In this document: one piece after another, positions 1 to 12,407 of the stretch | Layout of the letters: each line of letters opens with the position of its first letter | How positions within the stretch are numbered: position 1 is the stretch's first letter | Assembly (NCBI GenBank): GCA_029216955.1 | Contig: JANAVB010004000.1 | Location: 2,599,942-2,663,941, forward strand | DNA from: Iris pallida | Taxonomy: Eukaryota; Streptophyta; Magnoliopsida; Asparagales; Iridaceae | Direction of reading: 5' to 3' | Length of the DNA: 64,000 bases | The notes under the pieces: generated by a model | Seen by the model: only the letters and a program-made list of their open reading frames with translations | What the model was told of the DNA's origin: nothing | Databases searched by the model: none | Translations under genes and position numbers: made by a program

Positions 1-660
1 TAATATAAAATAATTACAAATAAAATTCTATAATTTCTGAAAAAATTATTATTAAATACTACATTAATTTTACGAACTTTTTCATCTACAAAGTTTTATT
101 TAATTAATAATAAAATTATTAATTACTGATTAAAACAGTAAATACAATTAATTAATTAACGGAACATAAAATTCATAAATAAATAATAATAAATACTAAT
201 AAATAATATTAATTCACACAAAATTTAATGTAGATCCTATACTTAATTACTATTGATCCTCTTCAATTAGATCTAATTAATTACCAATAATTAGACAATA
301 ATTAATCATAAAAACTGAATTAAATTGGATTAAAAACCCTAAAACTAGGTTTTACGCATGCAAGGGGGTTTTCCACGTGGCAGCGCCACGTGGGGGGGTC
401 GGGGACTACCTGGCCACGCCGCAGGGGGGTGGCTCCGCCGTCTGGGTGCGGTGGCTGCGCCTGGAACGGCCGGTGGTCGCCGGGATCGCCGGTTCTGCTG
501 CTCGCAGCAGCCGCAGTCCCGTCCGGCCTCGTGCTCCTCCGTACGTCGGCGAGGAGTCTCGGGTTGAGGGATGAGGTAGGCGAGGGGAAGGCGAGGTCAG
601 GGGGGCGGCTTGGAGACAAAACTCTAGGGTTAGGATTATGAGGAACTTGGTTAAAGAAGG

Positions 661-748
<88 letters not shown>
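661..748. repeat. AT dinucleotide microsatellite
   Basis: About 87 bp of nearly uninterrupted (TA)n with one ATCT interruption. Confidence 0.95.
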
Positions 749-749
<1 letters not shown>

Positions 750-930
750 ATTCTAGGGTTCTAAGTTAGTATATATAGATAATCATATCTATTAATAATA
801 ACTAAAATAAATTATCTATTAATAAACAACAATAACTAATTAATTAGAATATGGAATTTTCCATATTCTAGGGTTTCTAGACTAGGATTAAGGTTTAGGG
901 AGTTCCTAATACAATGCACACACAAACACT

Positions 931-933
<3 letters not shown>

Positions 934-990
<57 letters not shown>
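934..990. repeat. AT dinucleotide microsatellite
   Basis: Pure (AT)n of about 57 bp, bordered by CACACA-rich sequence on both sides. Confidence 0.95.
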
Positions 991-998
<8 letters not shown>

Positions 999-1531
999 TA
1001 TCTAACTATATAAATAATTAATAATGAATTAAATAACATCTATTTAATAATTAAGTACATAAATAAAAAAATAATAACATAAAATGTAAAAATTTGAGGG
1101 GTTTTACACCAAGGCCTTGTTCACTTGGCTACAGGACAGTAGATAGAAGGGGATCCAAGAGTGGGACTGAACTTAAGAAGCTTAGTGTACCTGTTGGGAT
1201 TAATCAGTAAGAGGGTTGATGTGTGGCATAGGCTAGAGAGTGTAGGCAGAGACTTGCAATTGCCCATTCACTTAGGTTTTGGCTTAGTCATGTGAGATTA
1301 GGAGTAGCTGCCACCTACCTTGGTAGGCTTGGTTTGGCTTGATAATGTGCATGTGTATATATTGTCTGTGGGTGTCTATATGTATATATATATATACTTA
1401 AGTGTATGTGAATGTGTATATGGATATAGGTTGAGGCTTATATGTGTTAGAGTATAGGCCTTAGTGTATATATATGAGGATATATATGATACATGATATA
1501 TTGTATATATACTAGGTTGAGAGGTTTGGGT

Positions 1532-1535
<4 letters not shown>

Positions 1536-1617
<82 letters not shown>
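1536..1617. repeat. AT dinucleotide microsatellite in the A LTR
   Basis: About 80 bp of pure (AT)n. The same LTR region of element E has one too (35202-35262). The Tyr-Ile frames it creates are not genes. Confidence 0.95.
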
Positions 1618-1620
<3 letters not shown>

Positions 1621-1799
1621 GTAAGCACATATGAGGTTAGACTATATATAGTTGATGGGTACATGTGATAGTTAAATGTATGTGGTTTTGTTTGATAGGC
1701 ATATGTATGTCTATGGCTAGACATTGAGAATATATATACATTGATGTGTAATAGGATATCCTAGGATATGTAAGTCTATGGTGTGGACTTGAGTTATCT

Positions 1800-2045
1800 T
1801 TACTATAGAGTTGACTTAACAGTTAACCACCCTAGAATTGACCAAGGTTTGACCCAACAGTTCAAGATTGACTGGAGTTGACCAAAAGTCAACATTGAGT
1901 CCAGATGTGACCAACTGACCTAGTTTGACAAGAGTAGTTGACTTGGGTTGACCCAGGGTTGACCAAGTTTGACTTAGACCTAGTTTGACCTAGACAGTTG
2001 ACCAGGTTTGACTTAGAGTGGACTTTGACCTAGATTTGACTTAAA
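1800..2045 (+). promoter_or_regulatory. Dense TTGAC (W-box core) array in the A LTR
   Basis: I count about 15 TTGAC[C/T]-type words in roughly 240 bp, nearly all in one orientation. TTGAC[C/T] is the core bound by WRKY factors. Equivalent, less dense arrays lie in both B LTRs and in the E LTR, so it is an old feature of this LTR group. It could act as a stress-responsive enhancer, or be a degenerate minisatellite with no binding role. Confidence 0.5.
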
Positions 2046-3439
2046 ATTATGTAGATTGCATCATAAACTTTATTTGTCTTATTTTAAGCATATTATACCT
2101 GTATTACCCTTTTTAGGACATTGTGACTCCGGTGCAGACATCTGATATTATACTACTCTTTTCAGAGTATCAGACGAGTATATTCTCTGATAGTTCTCTC
2201 ATTTACTTGTCAATTACTGTATTTCAGTTCTAGTTAGTTGTATGTGATTCTCTGTTACAAACACGTATTGTTATTTCTGAATTCATGTATACGACACACA
2301 TACTTTACTTGTCTTGCCTCTATTATTCGAATTACCATTTGAACTATTCGAACCACCTATTCGCATCTTCATGTGCTGGTTGGACTTGTATTCGATTGAT
2401 GTGTCGGATTTTGGATTCATTTGTATTAGATGGGCGGGGAAATAGTTGATTATACATATGAACATTCCCACTATTCGAACCACCCCCTGTGAATGATATT
2501 CGAACGATAGCCATCTCTCACCTGATCAGTGCGTGATGTGCCGGATTTACCCATAGCCGTTTACATGTCTATCTAAGTATTTTAAAATACACTTGGAGAA
2601 TTTATTCGAATCATTGTTAGAACATCATGTGAATCATTATTCGTACCACCTTATTCGAATCACCTTATTAGAATAATGATTAGAATCACATTTGACTCAC
2701 CTTGTATTAGACTCACATTAGGATTACGCTCGACTTATATTGTACTATCTGGATTCATCATGTTACTCTAGTTCAGCTAGATTTTATTTTACAGTCTTTA
2801 TTGCCATGATTCTTCTCTTGTTTAGTTACTTACTTTTCTTGTACTTTATCTGTCTTTCTATACCATCACCTGAATATAAACTGTCATGTTCATCAATACA
2901 ACTGTCTATAACTGTTTTATAGTTCTCTGTCATTTACTTGGGTTTTCTAGATAAGATTGTGCTCGTTTCTGTCCTGACTGGACCTGTTGAAATTTTACAG
3001 ATGATTGCCCTGAGGATACTTGCCCTACTCATTATGGACCTGACGAGGGATAGCTACCTTTGATCCCGACACTTAGGAGTGATCGGGAGATTAGCTAGTA
3101 GACTTAGTTTAGTTTTTATGGTTTAGAACTTGAATTGTAATAACTAGAGATACGAGTTGTATTTGAGTTTGTTTGAGTTTTTTTATAATCGTTGTTATTT
3201 AGTCTTTAGTTTTAAACTTCTGTGTTATCTTATCGTGCTTAGACTGTGATTGAGATTCATTATATCTATACTCGTCCTCCATTCGGAGTTGAGATTTGAC
3301 AAGTACATTATATAATTGCGTGAGTTGTTGATTAGATAGTAACCTAGGACAGCGTTCTACCGCCGACACTGTGGCGTTGGCTGGGCGATGTTACGTACTC
3401 GTACCCTCACAGTAGGTGCGGGTCGTGACACGTTTTTAG

Positions 3440-3457
3440 TGGTGGCCCATGCAGGTC
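3440..3457 (+). other. Primer-binding site, tRNA-Ile(AAU) type (element A)
   Basis: TGGTGGCCCATGCAGGTC starts 9 nt after the LTR end. Its reverse complement ends in CCACCA after an acceptor-like ATGGGCC, fitting the 3' end of plant tRNA-Ile(AAU) as I recall it. The same motif recurs at the same place in P, B, C, E and F. Confidence 0.7.
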
Positions 3458-3697
3458 GAGAGTCGCATTAGTGCGATATCATGGTAGTACAGCGACTTAG
3501 TTGTACTGCTGTGAGCCTGCGATAGGATTGAGAGATAGGCTTTAACGGAGAGGCACTCAATCACAGTTAAGAAAAAACTCTGCTTCAATTCATGCCATCT
3601 ATACATCTTGCTGATTTGTCTTCCTTGAAATTAATTGTCCTCCCTTGATTTATCGCTTATATCTCAGTATTGATTCCTTGCATGATCTATCTCCAGG

Positions 3698-5023
3698 ATG
3701 GTCGAGACTAGATCCCATCGCTCCGGACCGAGGGACACTACTGAGAGGTCTGCCACCTCTTGTCTTGTGCAGCCAGCCCCCGATACCGCGGTACCAGTTC
3801 AGCCAGCTGGGGTAGGTATTTTGGCTGCCTTTGGAGGAGCCCCTCTACCAGTGCACACACAGAGCCCGGTGATTCCAGAGATGTTCCAGCAGCAGCAGCA
3901 GCCGCCTCCAAAATACTTGGATGCAGCTCAGATGTTCGCCTACTTTCAGCAGTTTATGGAGCAGCAGCAGGCCCGACAAGACAGGGGCATGGAGTTGGCC
4001 CTTACGACAGTTGCAGCTCGACCAGTGGTGTAGCAACCGAGGACACCTGGGATAGAGCAGTTCCAGAAGATGAGCCCCAGAGACTTCCTGGGGACAAATG
4101 GGATTCTATATGCTGACGAGTGGATCGAGCATATAGAGGAGATCTTCTGCCTGGCCCGGATACCAGCAGATCTCCAGATAGAGGCAGCAGCTAGCCGGAT
4201 GCGAGATCTTGCTCGCACCTGGTATCAGTCAGATCCCAGGATGGGGGTAGCTGGACAGACCTAGAAGGAGTTCAAGGGCTTCTTCAAGAAGAAGTTCTTT
4301 CCAGATGCAGCGCTCCGAGCCTTGGAGTCGTAGTTTGAGAGCTTAGTTCAGGGGAGCCTGTCTGTAGAGGAGTACGCTGGGGAGTTCGGCCACCTTGGCA
4401 GATTCGTAGAGGGCTTGAACGAGACGGCGAAAGCCCAGAGGTTCCGAAAGGGTCTGGTCAAGGAAGTCAAGTCCTTGACCAAAGGCAACAGGGATGCCAC
4501 TTTCGAGGAGAATTTGACGAAAGCTTTATTGGCTGAGGACGATCTTGAGTTGAGGCTCAAGAGGGGGCGAGAGCCTGTTGGAGGCAACAGCAGCGGAGGC
4601 CAGGCCAAGAGGCCTCACGTACAGATTCAGCAGATATAGTCACCGGTAAGAGTACAGTAGGAACAGCATTAGCCTAGAGGGCAGGACCGCAAGGTGCAGA
4701 CTTGTGCTTACTGCAAGAGGGTAGGGCACGTTTGGGAGACTTGTTATAGGAGGTGGAAGGTTTGTCTGTTCTGTGGATCCACTGCTCATCAGGTCAGGGA
4801 TTGCCCTACTGCACCCGTATATGACGGAGCACCGGGTCAGAGAGAGGGAGCTAGGCCACCTGTAGTGCAGCACCATGCCCAGAGGGGTGGAGCTTTTACG
4901 ATGGCAGTCGAGGAGACCGATGCTGTAGGTGATGGGTTAGAAGGTTCGTCTTCCTGTTCTTCTTTCCCACTTTTATGTGTGATTTCCATTAGTACCTGCC
5001 AAGATATTGTTTGTGATTGCTAG
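3698..5023 (+). pseudogene. gag: Gag of element A, interrupted only by TAG codons
   Basis: One continuous frame encodes a Ty3/gypsy-type Gag. It has a Pro/Gln-rich N-terminus with poly-Gln runs, the retrotransposon gag core (about 4070-4500, with FLGTNGILYADEW and LARTWYQ), and two CCHC zinc knuckles, CX2CX4HX4C, at about 4700-4810 (CAYCKRVGHVWETC and CLFCGSTAHQVRDC). Gag packages element RNA in cytoplasmic particles. The frame has TAG at 4031, 4262, 4331, 4637, 4658 and 4670 and no TAA or TGA. Alignment suggests former CAG or CTGG codons. After the knuckles it runs about 70 codons and ends at 5023; no protease, reverse transcriptase or integrase follows. The start at 3698 is the first ATG of the frame after the leader. 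Confidence 0.85.
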
Positions 5024-5175
5024 ATGGTGTAGCTACCCTGTTCGAGACTGTGGAATCACGACCAGTAGGAGTATATTGCGTGCTATCTATCGACGTTGAT
5101 TGATTGGGGGTTTGACCTAGGAAGGGTGCGATCATCTTAATTTCGAGGACAAAATTTTTCTAAGAAGGGTAGACT
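5024..5175 (+). other. Element A 3' untranslated remnant and polypurine tract
   Basis: About 150 bp joins the gag end straight to the element's 3' signals. TTTCGAGGACAAAATTTTTC (5141-5160) is followed by the purine-rich TAAGAAGGGTAGA that abuts the 3' LTR. The same block sits beside the 3' LTR of B, C, E and F. All of pol is missing between gag and this block. Confidence 0.75.
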
Positions 5176-5690
5176 TGTAGCACCCAGTTTCTGTAATGAG
5201 GGTATTTTTGAAATTTTGTATTTATAAATATTATTTATTTGTATTTATTTTACATTATGAATTTTGGTGATTTTTAATTATTTTTAAACTATTTAAAATC
5301 TGTTTTAAGTCATGACTTGTGATTTTGATGTGCTGCAAGTGAAACCCTAGTGACTGCCGGACCTAGAGCCTGACCATGTCATTAGGATAATTTATTTCTA
5401 CTTTTGAGCATGAGGATATTTTGGTCATTTGGCCTGTTTGAATTATTTCATGATTTATTAAATTGGTGATTGTTAATTTTGACTTTTGACTAGCTGTGAC
5501 TTAAGAGACTAACCTAGAAGCTAACCCTAGTTATGGTTACTTGGTAGACAATGGTGTGACCCTAGTCTAACTTAAGTTAACCTCATCCTAGCCATTAGAA
5601 TCTAGTTTTCAAATAGGAGGAATAGAATAGGTGCATTAATTTCATGACATGATTTTAATTCCATGACTAGTGCAATTAGGCCCATGACTT
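5176..5690 (+). mobile_element. Element A 3' LTR, truncated
   Basis: It starts TGTAGCACCC directly after the polypurine tract. Only about 515 bp remain before the sequence becomes integrase code of element P in the opposite orientation. No target-site duplication is visible at the break, so an illegitimate deletion or recombination joined the two elements. Confidence 0.65.
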
Positions 5691-7959
5691 AAGCCCAAAC
5701 ACCGAGAGACAAACCGGGCTATCTCCCACTTCATGACATTCCACCAAAAGTGATGACGGATATCACGGTACATCTTCGTACCACCCGGATGAATTGAATA
5801 CTGAGAACTGTGAGCTTCAGCCATGATCTCCTGTCGGATATCACCACTGGGTACACAAAGATGCTTCCCATGTCGAAGTGTACCATCCTCATGGATACAT
5901 AACTCTGGTCTTCGTCCTGCTACACACTCTGCTCTGAGTCACTAAAGCTTGGAATCTGTTGACTGCGCCATCTGGATCCTCTCGACTATAGTGGACTGAA
6001 CTTGCATGCTGGCCATCAATGCCACATTGGTAGAAAGGACAACTTCTACAGCCATCTTCTGAAGATCTGACAATAACTCTGGCTGCGCTGTAAGAAAATA
6101 AACTCCGGCTCTCCTACTCAGCGCATCTGCTACTATATTAGCCTTGTGATACTGTAGGTTGCCATCATAATCCACAAGTAGCTCTAGCCACCTTCTCTGA
6201 CGCCTGTTAAGATCCTTCTGAGTGAACACATATTTCAGGCTCTTCTGTTCGGTGAAAATCTCCACCCTATCTCCGTACAAGTAGTGCCTCCACAACTTAA
6301 GTGCAAACACTACTACTGCTAACTCCAAGTCATGGGTTGGGTAATTCCTCTCATGATCACGAAGTTGACGTAACGCATAAGCTATTACCTTCCCATGTTG
6401 TATCAAAACACATCCTAAACCTGTGCCTGAAGCATCACAATACACTGAGAATCTCTCGGTCCCATCTGAAAGCGTGAGAATGGGTGCCGTCATAAACCTC
6501 GCTTTAACTTCTCAAAAGAATCCTGACATTCTGCTGTCCAAGCAAACTGTACCCCCTTGCGGGTCAACTGGGTCAATGGCGTTGAAATTCGAGCTAAGTT
6601 TGAAACAAATCGCCGGTAGTAGCCGGCCAAGCCAAGAAAACTGCAAACTTCTACAACTGTCCTAGGTACTGGCCATGTCTCGATAGCCACGATCTTCTGG
6701 GGATCCACTTCTACTCCTCCACTGGTGATGATATGACCCAAGTACGAAATACGATCGAGCCAGAACTCGTATTTACTGAACTTCGCGTACAACTGGTGCT
6801 CTCTGAGAATCTGGAGGACAACTCTGAGATGCTGCTCTTGCTCTGCTTCACTCTTGCTGTAGACCAGGATATCGTCTATAAACACAATCACGAACTGATC
6901 CAAATAAGGCATGAAGATACAATTCATGAGGTCTATGAATACAGCCGGCACATTGGTTGCTCCAAATGGCATAATCAGGAACTCCCAATGCCTATATCTA
7001 GATTTGAAAGCAGTCTTCGGGATGTCCTTCTCTCTGACTCTGATCTAATGGTATCCTGACTGTAAGTCAATCTTCGAGAATACTGCTGCCCCTTTGAGCT
7101 GATCAAACAAGTTATCTATCCTCGGGAGAGGGTATCTGTTCTTGATTGTCACTGAGTTCAAGGTACGATAATGTACACATAATCTGGACGTACCATCCTT
7201 CTTTTTCACAAGAAGCATCGGGGCACCCCAAGGCGATCCACTTGCACGAATGAATCCCTTGGTCCTGAGTTCTTCAATCATCTTGTACAATATCTCTAAC
7301 TCTGACGGTGCCATCCAGTAGACTCTCTCCGATACTGGGGCTGTCCCTGGGATCAAGTCGATAGTAAACTCGATCTCTCGCTCTGGCGACATTCCTGGAA
7401 GCTCTTCTGAGAAAACATCTGAAAACTCCTCGACTATCCGGGGTAATTGTACTGCCGCTACTGCCATCCGCAATACTGGAGGAGAAGGTTCAACTTTGCC
7501 TCGGAAAAAGAAAAACTCTGTCTCACCTGGAATGCTAAAAATAACCCTGCCAATATGGCAGTCTATCCTCGCATACTAGTTCCTTAACCAATCCATCCCT
7601 AAGACCACATCACAATTGGCCTTTGGGAACTCTATCAATCTAGCGGGGAACTCTCTACTGCTAACTACGATCCGACACGAGAAAAATACTCTATCTACTC
7701 CCACAAGACCGTTACCAGTAAGTATATTGAGCCTTACTGATAATGACTCAGGCTCCAGTCCTATCCGTGTCACGAATCGTGCAGACATGAATGAATGCGA
7801 TGCACCAGAATCAAATAACGCTGATGCTGGAAAGGAGTTGACGAGAATAGTACCTGCCACTACCTCACCTGGTGCCAATCCTTCTTCTACGGTCATTGCC
7901 ATCGCCTGACCATGTCCTCTGGGTGCGGGTCCCCTCTGCTGAAAACCTTTCTGTCTGCT
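5690..7959 (-). pseudogene. pol: Pol of element P: PR-RT-RNase H-IN, broken
   Basis: Order on the - strand: aspartic protease with DSGASHSF (about 7820), reverse transcriptase 7473-6490 with [11 protein letters not shown] and an intact FIDD catalytic box (about 6880), RNase H with [12 protein letters not shown] (about 6440) and ADALSRR, then the integrase zinc-binding start [11 protein letters not shown] to SRCL, where code stops at about 5695. Lesions: a TAG at 7045 where relatives have Gln (SGYHQ), a TAG after DWLRN at 7576, a frame change at about 6490 between RT and RNase H, and a stop between 5942 and 5824. The catalytic core of integrase is absent. It could not act alone. Confidence 0.85.
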
Positions 7960-9180
7960 CTAAATTAGGGCTTGGGCTTGTGCATTCTGCTGGGGGTATT
8001 GCTGCTGGAAGGCTTGTGCCTGCGTCGGCAATGGCCTCTGAGGCTGATACTGTTGTTGCTGCTGGACTGGTGCTGGTCCTCTCACCGAAGGACTAGTAAA
8101 GTTAGACGATGATGAACTATCCCTATTCGGGCAAGATCTTATCTTGTGATCCGCTGCCCCACAGGCCAGGCACAATCCCTGCATCCTGCGACATTCTGAC
8201 ACCATATGTCATGGCTTCCCGCAATGTGAACATCCCACTGCGGAAGAGTACTTCTGCTTCTGCTGCTGAGGGTTCGTCGGGGTTGAATGTTGAACCGACG
8301 TCACTGAGGCCGTCCGTCTCGGAGTTTCAATTGTTAAAGCCCTAGCTACCGGGGCTGGTGCTGAAGACTGATTCATCTGGCCGTGAGACCGCTTCCGACT
8401 TTCGGTCCGGTCCTCAATCCTCCGGAAGGTATACTCGTGCCTCCTGGCTGCTCACAATACCGCATCAAAAGTCTGATGCTCAAACTGCTCCACTGCCAAT
8501 AAAATCTCTAGATGGAGCCCTTGCTGGAACCGCTGGGCTCTGTCGAACTCGGTCGCTACCAAGGTGGGAGCAAACTGACTAAGTCTCAAAAACTCGGCCG
8601 CATATCCGTCGACCATCATGTCCATCTGCTTCAGATTGGTGAACCTCGTCTGTAGATCGTATCGGCTACAGCATCGAAGTACTTGGTCTGGAATCTTTCT
8701 CGAAATACTGCCCATGTAACAGGTGCCACTAATCCAATGACCTGCGCCGTCCACCAGCTGCGGGCAAGATCCAATAGCTGTAGGCGTACTACCGCCACCT
8801 TCTCGTTCTCGGGCGTCTTTGCTGCTTCTAGAATCACTTCTGTATCCTACTGCCAAGCATCTGCGGCAATCACATCCTCACTGTCATCGAAGAAGGAAGG
8901 GTTCAGGTGCTTGAAGCTGTTGGCCGCACTTTTACCTTGATGACCACCTCTACTCCGAGCATCTTATACTGCCTGGTACAGGGCGTCGCCCCGACGATCT
9001 TGAGATGCTTGGAATGTCCTGATGAGACCCACAAAGGTGCTATCATCAGGCTCTGCAGGCTGGACTGGCTAAACGGGTGGTTCTTGACCCCCAGTAGGCA
9101 TGACTCTGGAGGTTACTCCTGAATGCTGGGCTTGATCTCCAGGTTGCTGCGGGTCCACGGGAGGTGCTTCACCTTACCGA
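7960..9180 (-). pseudogene. gag: Gag of element P, frameshifted
   Basis: The Gag core is split over two frames that meet near 8640. One holds LDLARSWW (about 8770), the other continues with DLQTRFTNLKQ and RFQQGLHLEIL. Downstream lie a Gln/Pro-rich spacer and one clear CCHC knuckle, CLACGAADHKIRSC (about 8160). A first knuckle (around 8215) is damaged by a TGA near 8208. A TAG at 7960 separates Gag from the protease frame. The N-terminal limit is uncertain; 9180 is where similarity fades. Confidence 0.7.
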
Positions 9181-9371
9181 TCGGTAGGACCAGGAACAAT
9201 GCCACTGAAGAAGATGACACATGGAACAATAAGGAAGGACCAGGACAGATCAAAGACACAAGCATGTGATCAGGTCAAGAATTCAGGAATTTAGAGGGTT
9301 CGAGCAGAGATCAAGGACGAGTGCTGATTGAGACATCTATTCGGTAAACCTTCACATATCTTGATTTTCAA

Positions 9372-9389
9372 GACCTGTATGGGCCACCA
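9372..9389 (-). other. Primer-binding site, tRNA-Ile type (element P)
   Basis: On the + strand GACCTGTATGGGCCACCA, one base different from the site in A and B. It lies 9 nt from the LTR start at 9399, the same spacing as in A, B and C. Confidence 0.65.
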
Positions 9390-9398
9390 CTTAAACCA

Positions 9399-10647
9399 TG
9401 TAACGCCCAAGAACCAGAATACTGGAGAGCGTGGCAGACATAGCCAGCTACGTATATTGAAGTGCAACCCACCTTGCTATACGGTCACGGCTGTCGAGAT
9501 ATATGAGGGTTTAACTACAAGCCATCAGTCTCTTATGGTCATAAACAAGCCTATTGTCTGAATCTCAAGCAATGTAATAACAGTTACAAGATATCAGATA
9601 ACTAAATATACAATAGTAAGGCATCCCATACATTACATATTTGGATGATCATGAAGCTAGTCATACAAATTGTGAAGACTAGCAAGAGCTTCAGTCATAC
9701 ATGATCAACACTAGGATTTGTTAATCATGCTACAGTCCGTAGGTAGACAGTAAGTAAAGTGCAATCGAGCAAACACATGCTCGTCGGCTAAACGCCTCAA
9801 AAGAATACTTTTATAATAGAGTAGGAGAGCCAAAAATAAAACCCACTCGTTGCCAGGGTTACGCCTGGTGGTCACCATCTGGCTGGAAGGAAGGGAGATC
9901 CTCTGGAGCTGCTCCGGTATCTGGCCATACAAAACCAGCTGGGTCAGATCCCAGAAAGAGCAAGTGCCACAAAGGAGGCTTCACTTAAGAACTAAAACCA
10001 ACAATTAGCACAAAACATAACTATATAATAAAACTGGAGATATGAAAAATTATGATGATAATACGATGAGATACCATAGGACTATTCAGATAACCAAGTT
10101 ACAACCCTTAAACCAAATAAGGACCGAGATTGTAACCCTTCATCTGAACAGAACTTGGTTCTCCACCATTTATCGATAAAGTAAGGCACAAGCAATCATG
10201 TCAGGTAACAATCTTGTACAAGCCCAGGACAAGTCTAGACTGGACAGGAGTTCATCCAAGCAATCACGGCCAAGCAATGAGTACGGCTTGATACTTTAAC
10301 TAACTAGAGTTATCACAGGCCTAGTTACTAGCAAGATGCAATGAGATTATTCCAACAGCCACAAGCTCTGCAGACCATCCAGGTTATCCTGGTCGAATTA
10401 TTCATTCATGAAGGGTGCAACACATGACAGTGTGCTGGAAATGTGCCCTACTCGTAGGTAGGCTACAAGTCCACTTGCGTGCCCAGATAACGGGATTACC
10501 TGTAGCTGGAAAATATCTTTATGACTACTAAATTATTTTATTTATTAGCCTTAGGCAATTTCAGAAGGTACCCCTGACCGTGGTACTCAAGGGTCCCCGT
10601 CCTAGACATGATGCAAGATAATACTGGTTCATTTGTACAAACACAAT
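9399..10647 (-). mobile_element. Element P 5' LTR, first segment
   Basis: Starts TGTAACGCCCAAGAACCAGAATACTGG in form, as the C LTR does with TGTCACGCCC. It breaks at 10647, the last base of the ACAAT target duplication of element B, and continues at 21987. The two parts total about 2.83 kb, close to the C LTR length. No gene is visible. Confidence 0.85.
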
Positions 10648-11424
10648 TGTCACGACCCGCACTAGAGTTAGGGCACGAGAACGTAACAACGCCCAGCTTA
10701 CGTCGCAGTGTTGGCGGTAGAACGCTGTCCTAGGTCTCAATGCATCTAACAGTATAAGACTAAACAGTTTATACTCACCGAATGGGGGTGACATAGCAGA
10801 ATGTAAACTCAATCACAACTAAGGAAGAAGAAGTACGATAAGGTATAAAACTCAAATGAAAAACAGAAGATCAGAAGAGTCTAAGTGTCTAAGATACATA
10901 AACTCAGAATACATCTCAAAACTCAAATACAGTAATCCATAAATACATCTCAAGACAACTGAAAATAAACTATGAATAAACCCTAGCTATTTATACAACC
11001 TCTACTGTCTGCTCTAGGCTAGCAGGCAACCTCGAGGCTATCTGTAAAATTTATCAACAGGTCCAGTCAGGACTAGAGCGAGCACAGTACATCTCAACAG
11101 ATCATAGCAGGTTAGAAAATATAATCATGCAGTAAAGTCAGATACAGGATCTGAAGAAAATACAGTATGTAAACAGAGAAAGAGAACTGTAATAGAAATA
11201 TCTACTATAAGTAGAGAGCTAACAGTGGATAGTGAGTCAGAGTACAATATAAACATGTGAATGGCATAGAAGATTCTGGGAACTATACTATGGAGTGATT
11301 TTGGGAACTACACTACTTGGATATTATTCACATGTCTACTTCTACTCCCCCGTACCCCCAATCAATACACAAGGATTCAACCAGGTTATGTTATGATTCC
11401 ATGCAAAGGCCCTCAAGGGGTGAT

Positions 11425-11515
11425 AAATGGATAGCCCATAAATGGATGATTCTGGGAATGCCCACAATGGGGTGATTCTGGAAATGCCCATAAATGGATG
11501 ATTCTGGGAAGACTC
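11425..11515. repeat. Short tandem repeat in the B LTR
   Basis: Three units of about 27-35 bp built on GATTCTGGGAATGCCCATAA-like words. The same array lies at about 18430-18512 in the other LTR. Confidence 0.75.
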
Positions 11516-11889
11516 TGTGATCATGAGAGTACATGTCACAAGTGATCGAAGAATCGTGAAGCATAGTGATACACCATGTAAGTGAAGCGCACAGAACATG
11601 TAGTATACGATGCTCCCTGAGGGGATAACATCTCAAGAATGGATCCATATAGTACTAATCCGTGTTACCAATGTGACAGCATCAAGTATAGTAATCTAAA
11701 GCAGGAAAATAATTCTAACAAGATATGAAATGATCAGAGAATGTACTCGCCTGATAACCTGCACAACTGATAAGTATGGTGGTCCAACTGAAGCCACAGA
11801 GTCCTATTTAAAGCAACACAGGTTACAAGGTGTTCAAGTTGTAATAAATAAATCTCTACAAACAATCTATTTTATTCTAGGTTCTTCTA

Positions 11890-12000
11890 AGTCTAAACAA
11901 CTCTAGGTCAACTCCGGTCAATAATCTAGTCAAACTAGGTCAAGTGTTGACTTATAGTTGACTTTGGGTCAACTGGTCAACTCTGGTCAACAGGATAAAT
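11890..12000 (-). promoter_or_regulatory. TTGAC cluster in the B 3' LTR
   Basis: Repeated GGTCAA/GTCAAC words, i.e. TTGAC cores on the - strand, which is the element's sense strand. I count about nine in 110 bp. The copy in the other LTR is at about 18900-19010. Position and orientation match the denser array in A. Confidence 0.45.
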
Positions 12001-12407
12001 TCTAGTCTAATTATTAAAGATATAAAGTGTACTTCGTTATTCGTACGTCGAAACTTACGACAGGCAAATCGAGATAAGATAATTAACGATAAGGTTAATA
12101 ATCTTATTATAGTGATCCACGTGTCCATCTTGTCAATTTTAGCGATATGAGATCACTGGAATTGACTGAGCTCAGTTTCGTTGTACTAATCTCGAAATAT
12201 GAACATTATAAGAATTAATTATTAATAAATTATAAAAAGGTTAAACTCAAAGAAACTATAAACAAACATTGTCGGACGATGAAATAAACGTCGCCAACGT
12301 GTCCAGAATAGTCAAATTAGCTAGGATAGCCTACCCATCGGTCCAATTTGGACACAAGGGCAAAAAGGTAATTTCGGGTCAAAACGGTGTCCGTGTCGGA
12401 GCCGTTT

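Larger units (their letters stand above)
1..1108. mobile_element. Right-hand tail of an LTR, inserted in element A's LTR
   Basis: AT-rich DNA with a GC-rich island (about 354-640) and two AT microsatellites, ending in GAGGGGTTTTACA at 1108. The layout (GC island, then about 500 bp AT-rich, then a GGGTTTNACA end) matches solo LTR G at 58918-62108, which ends GCGGGTTTCACA. Downstream of 1108 the sequence matches the E-type LTR family instead, so 1108 is read as an insertion boundary. The left end lies outside the window, so no target-site duplication can be tested. Small reading frames in the GC island look fortuitous. Confidence 0.45.
1109..3430 (+). mobile_element. Element A 5' LTR (3' portion)
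   Basis: It ends GGTGCGGGTCGTGACA at 3430, the reverse complement of the TGTCACGACCCGCACC start seen in the LTRs of element B, and is followed by a tRNA-Ile-type primer site. The last about 250 bp, including AGCGTTCTACCGCC, match the reverse complement of the E LTR from 33627. Like E it carries a TTGAC-rich array and an AT microsatellite at similar distances from the end. The left limit is set by the foreign LTR tail that ends at 1108; the true LTR start is not visible. Confidence 0.7.

Noticed and set aside
836..1724. Tyr-Ile repeat reading frames over AT microsatellites
   Set aside because: They are translations of (AT)n and (TA)n; the same occurs at 25373-25685 and 35118-35342.
4031..4672. 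Amber codon readthrough or code change in A gag
   Set aside because: TAG sites fit CHG deamination, differ in position between A and C, and accompany other damage. Readthrough is kept only as an alternative.
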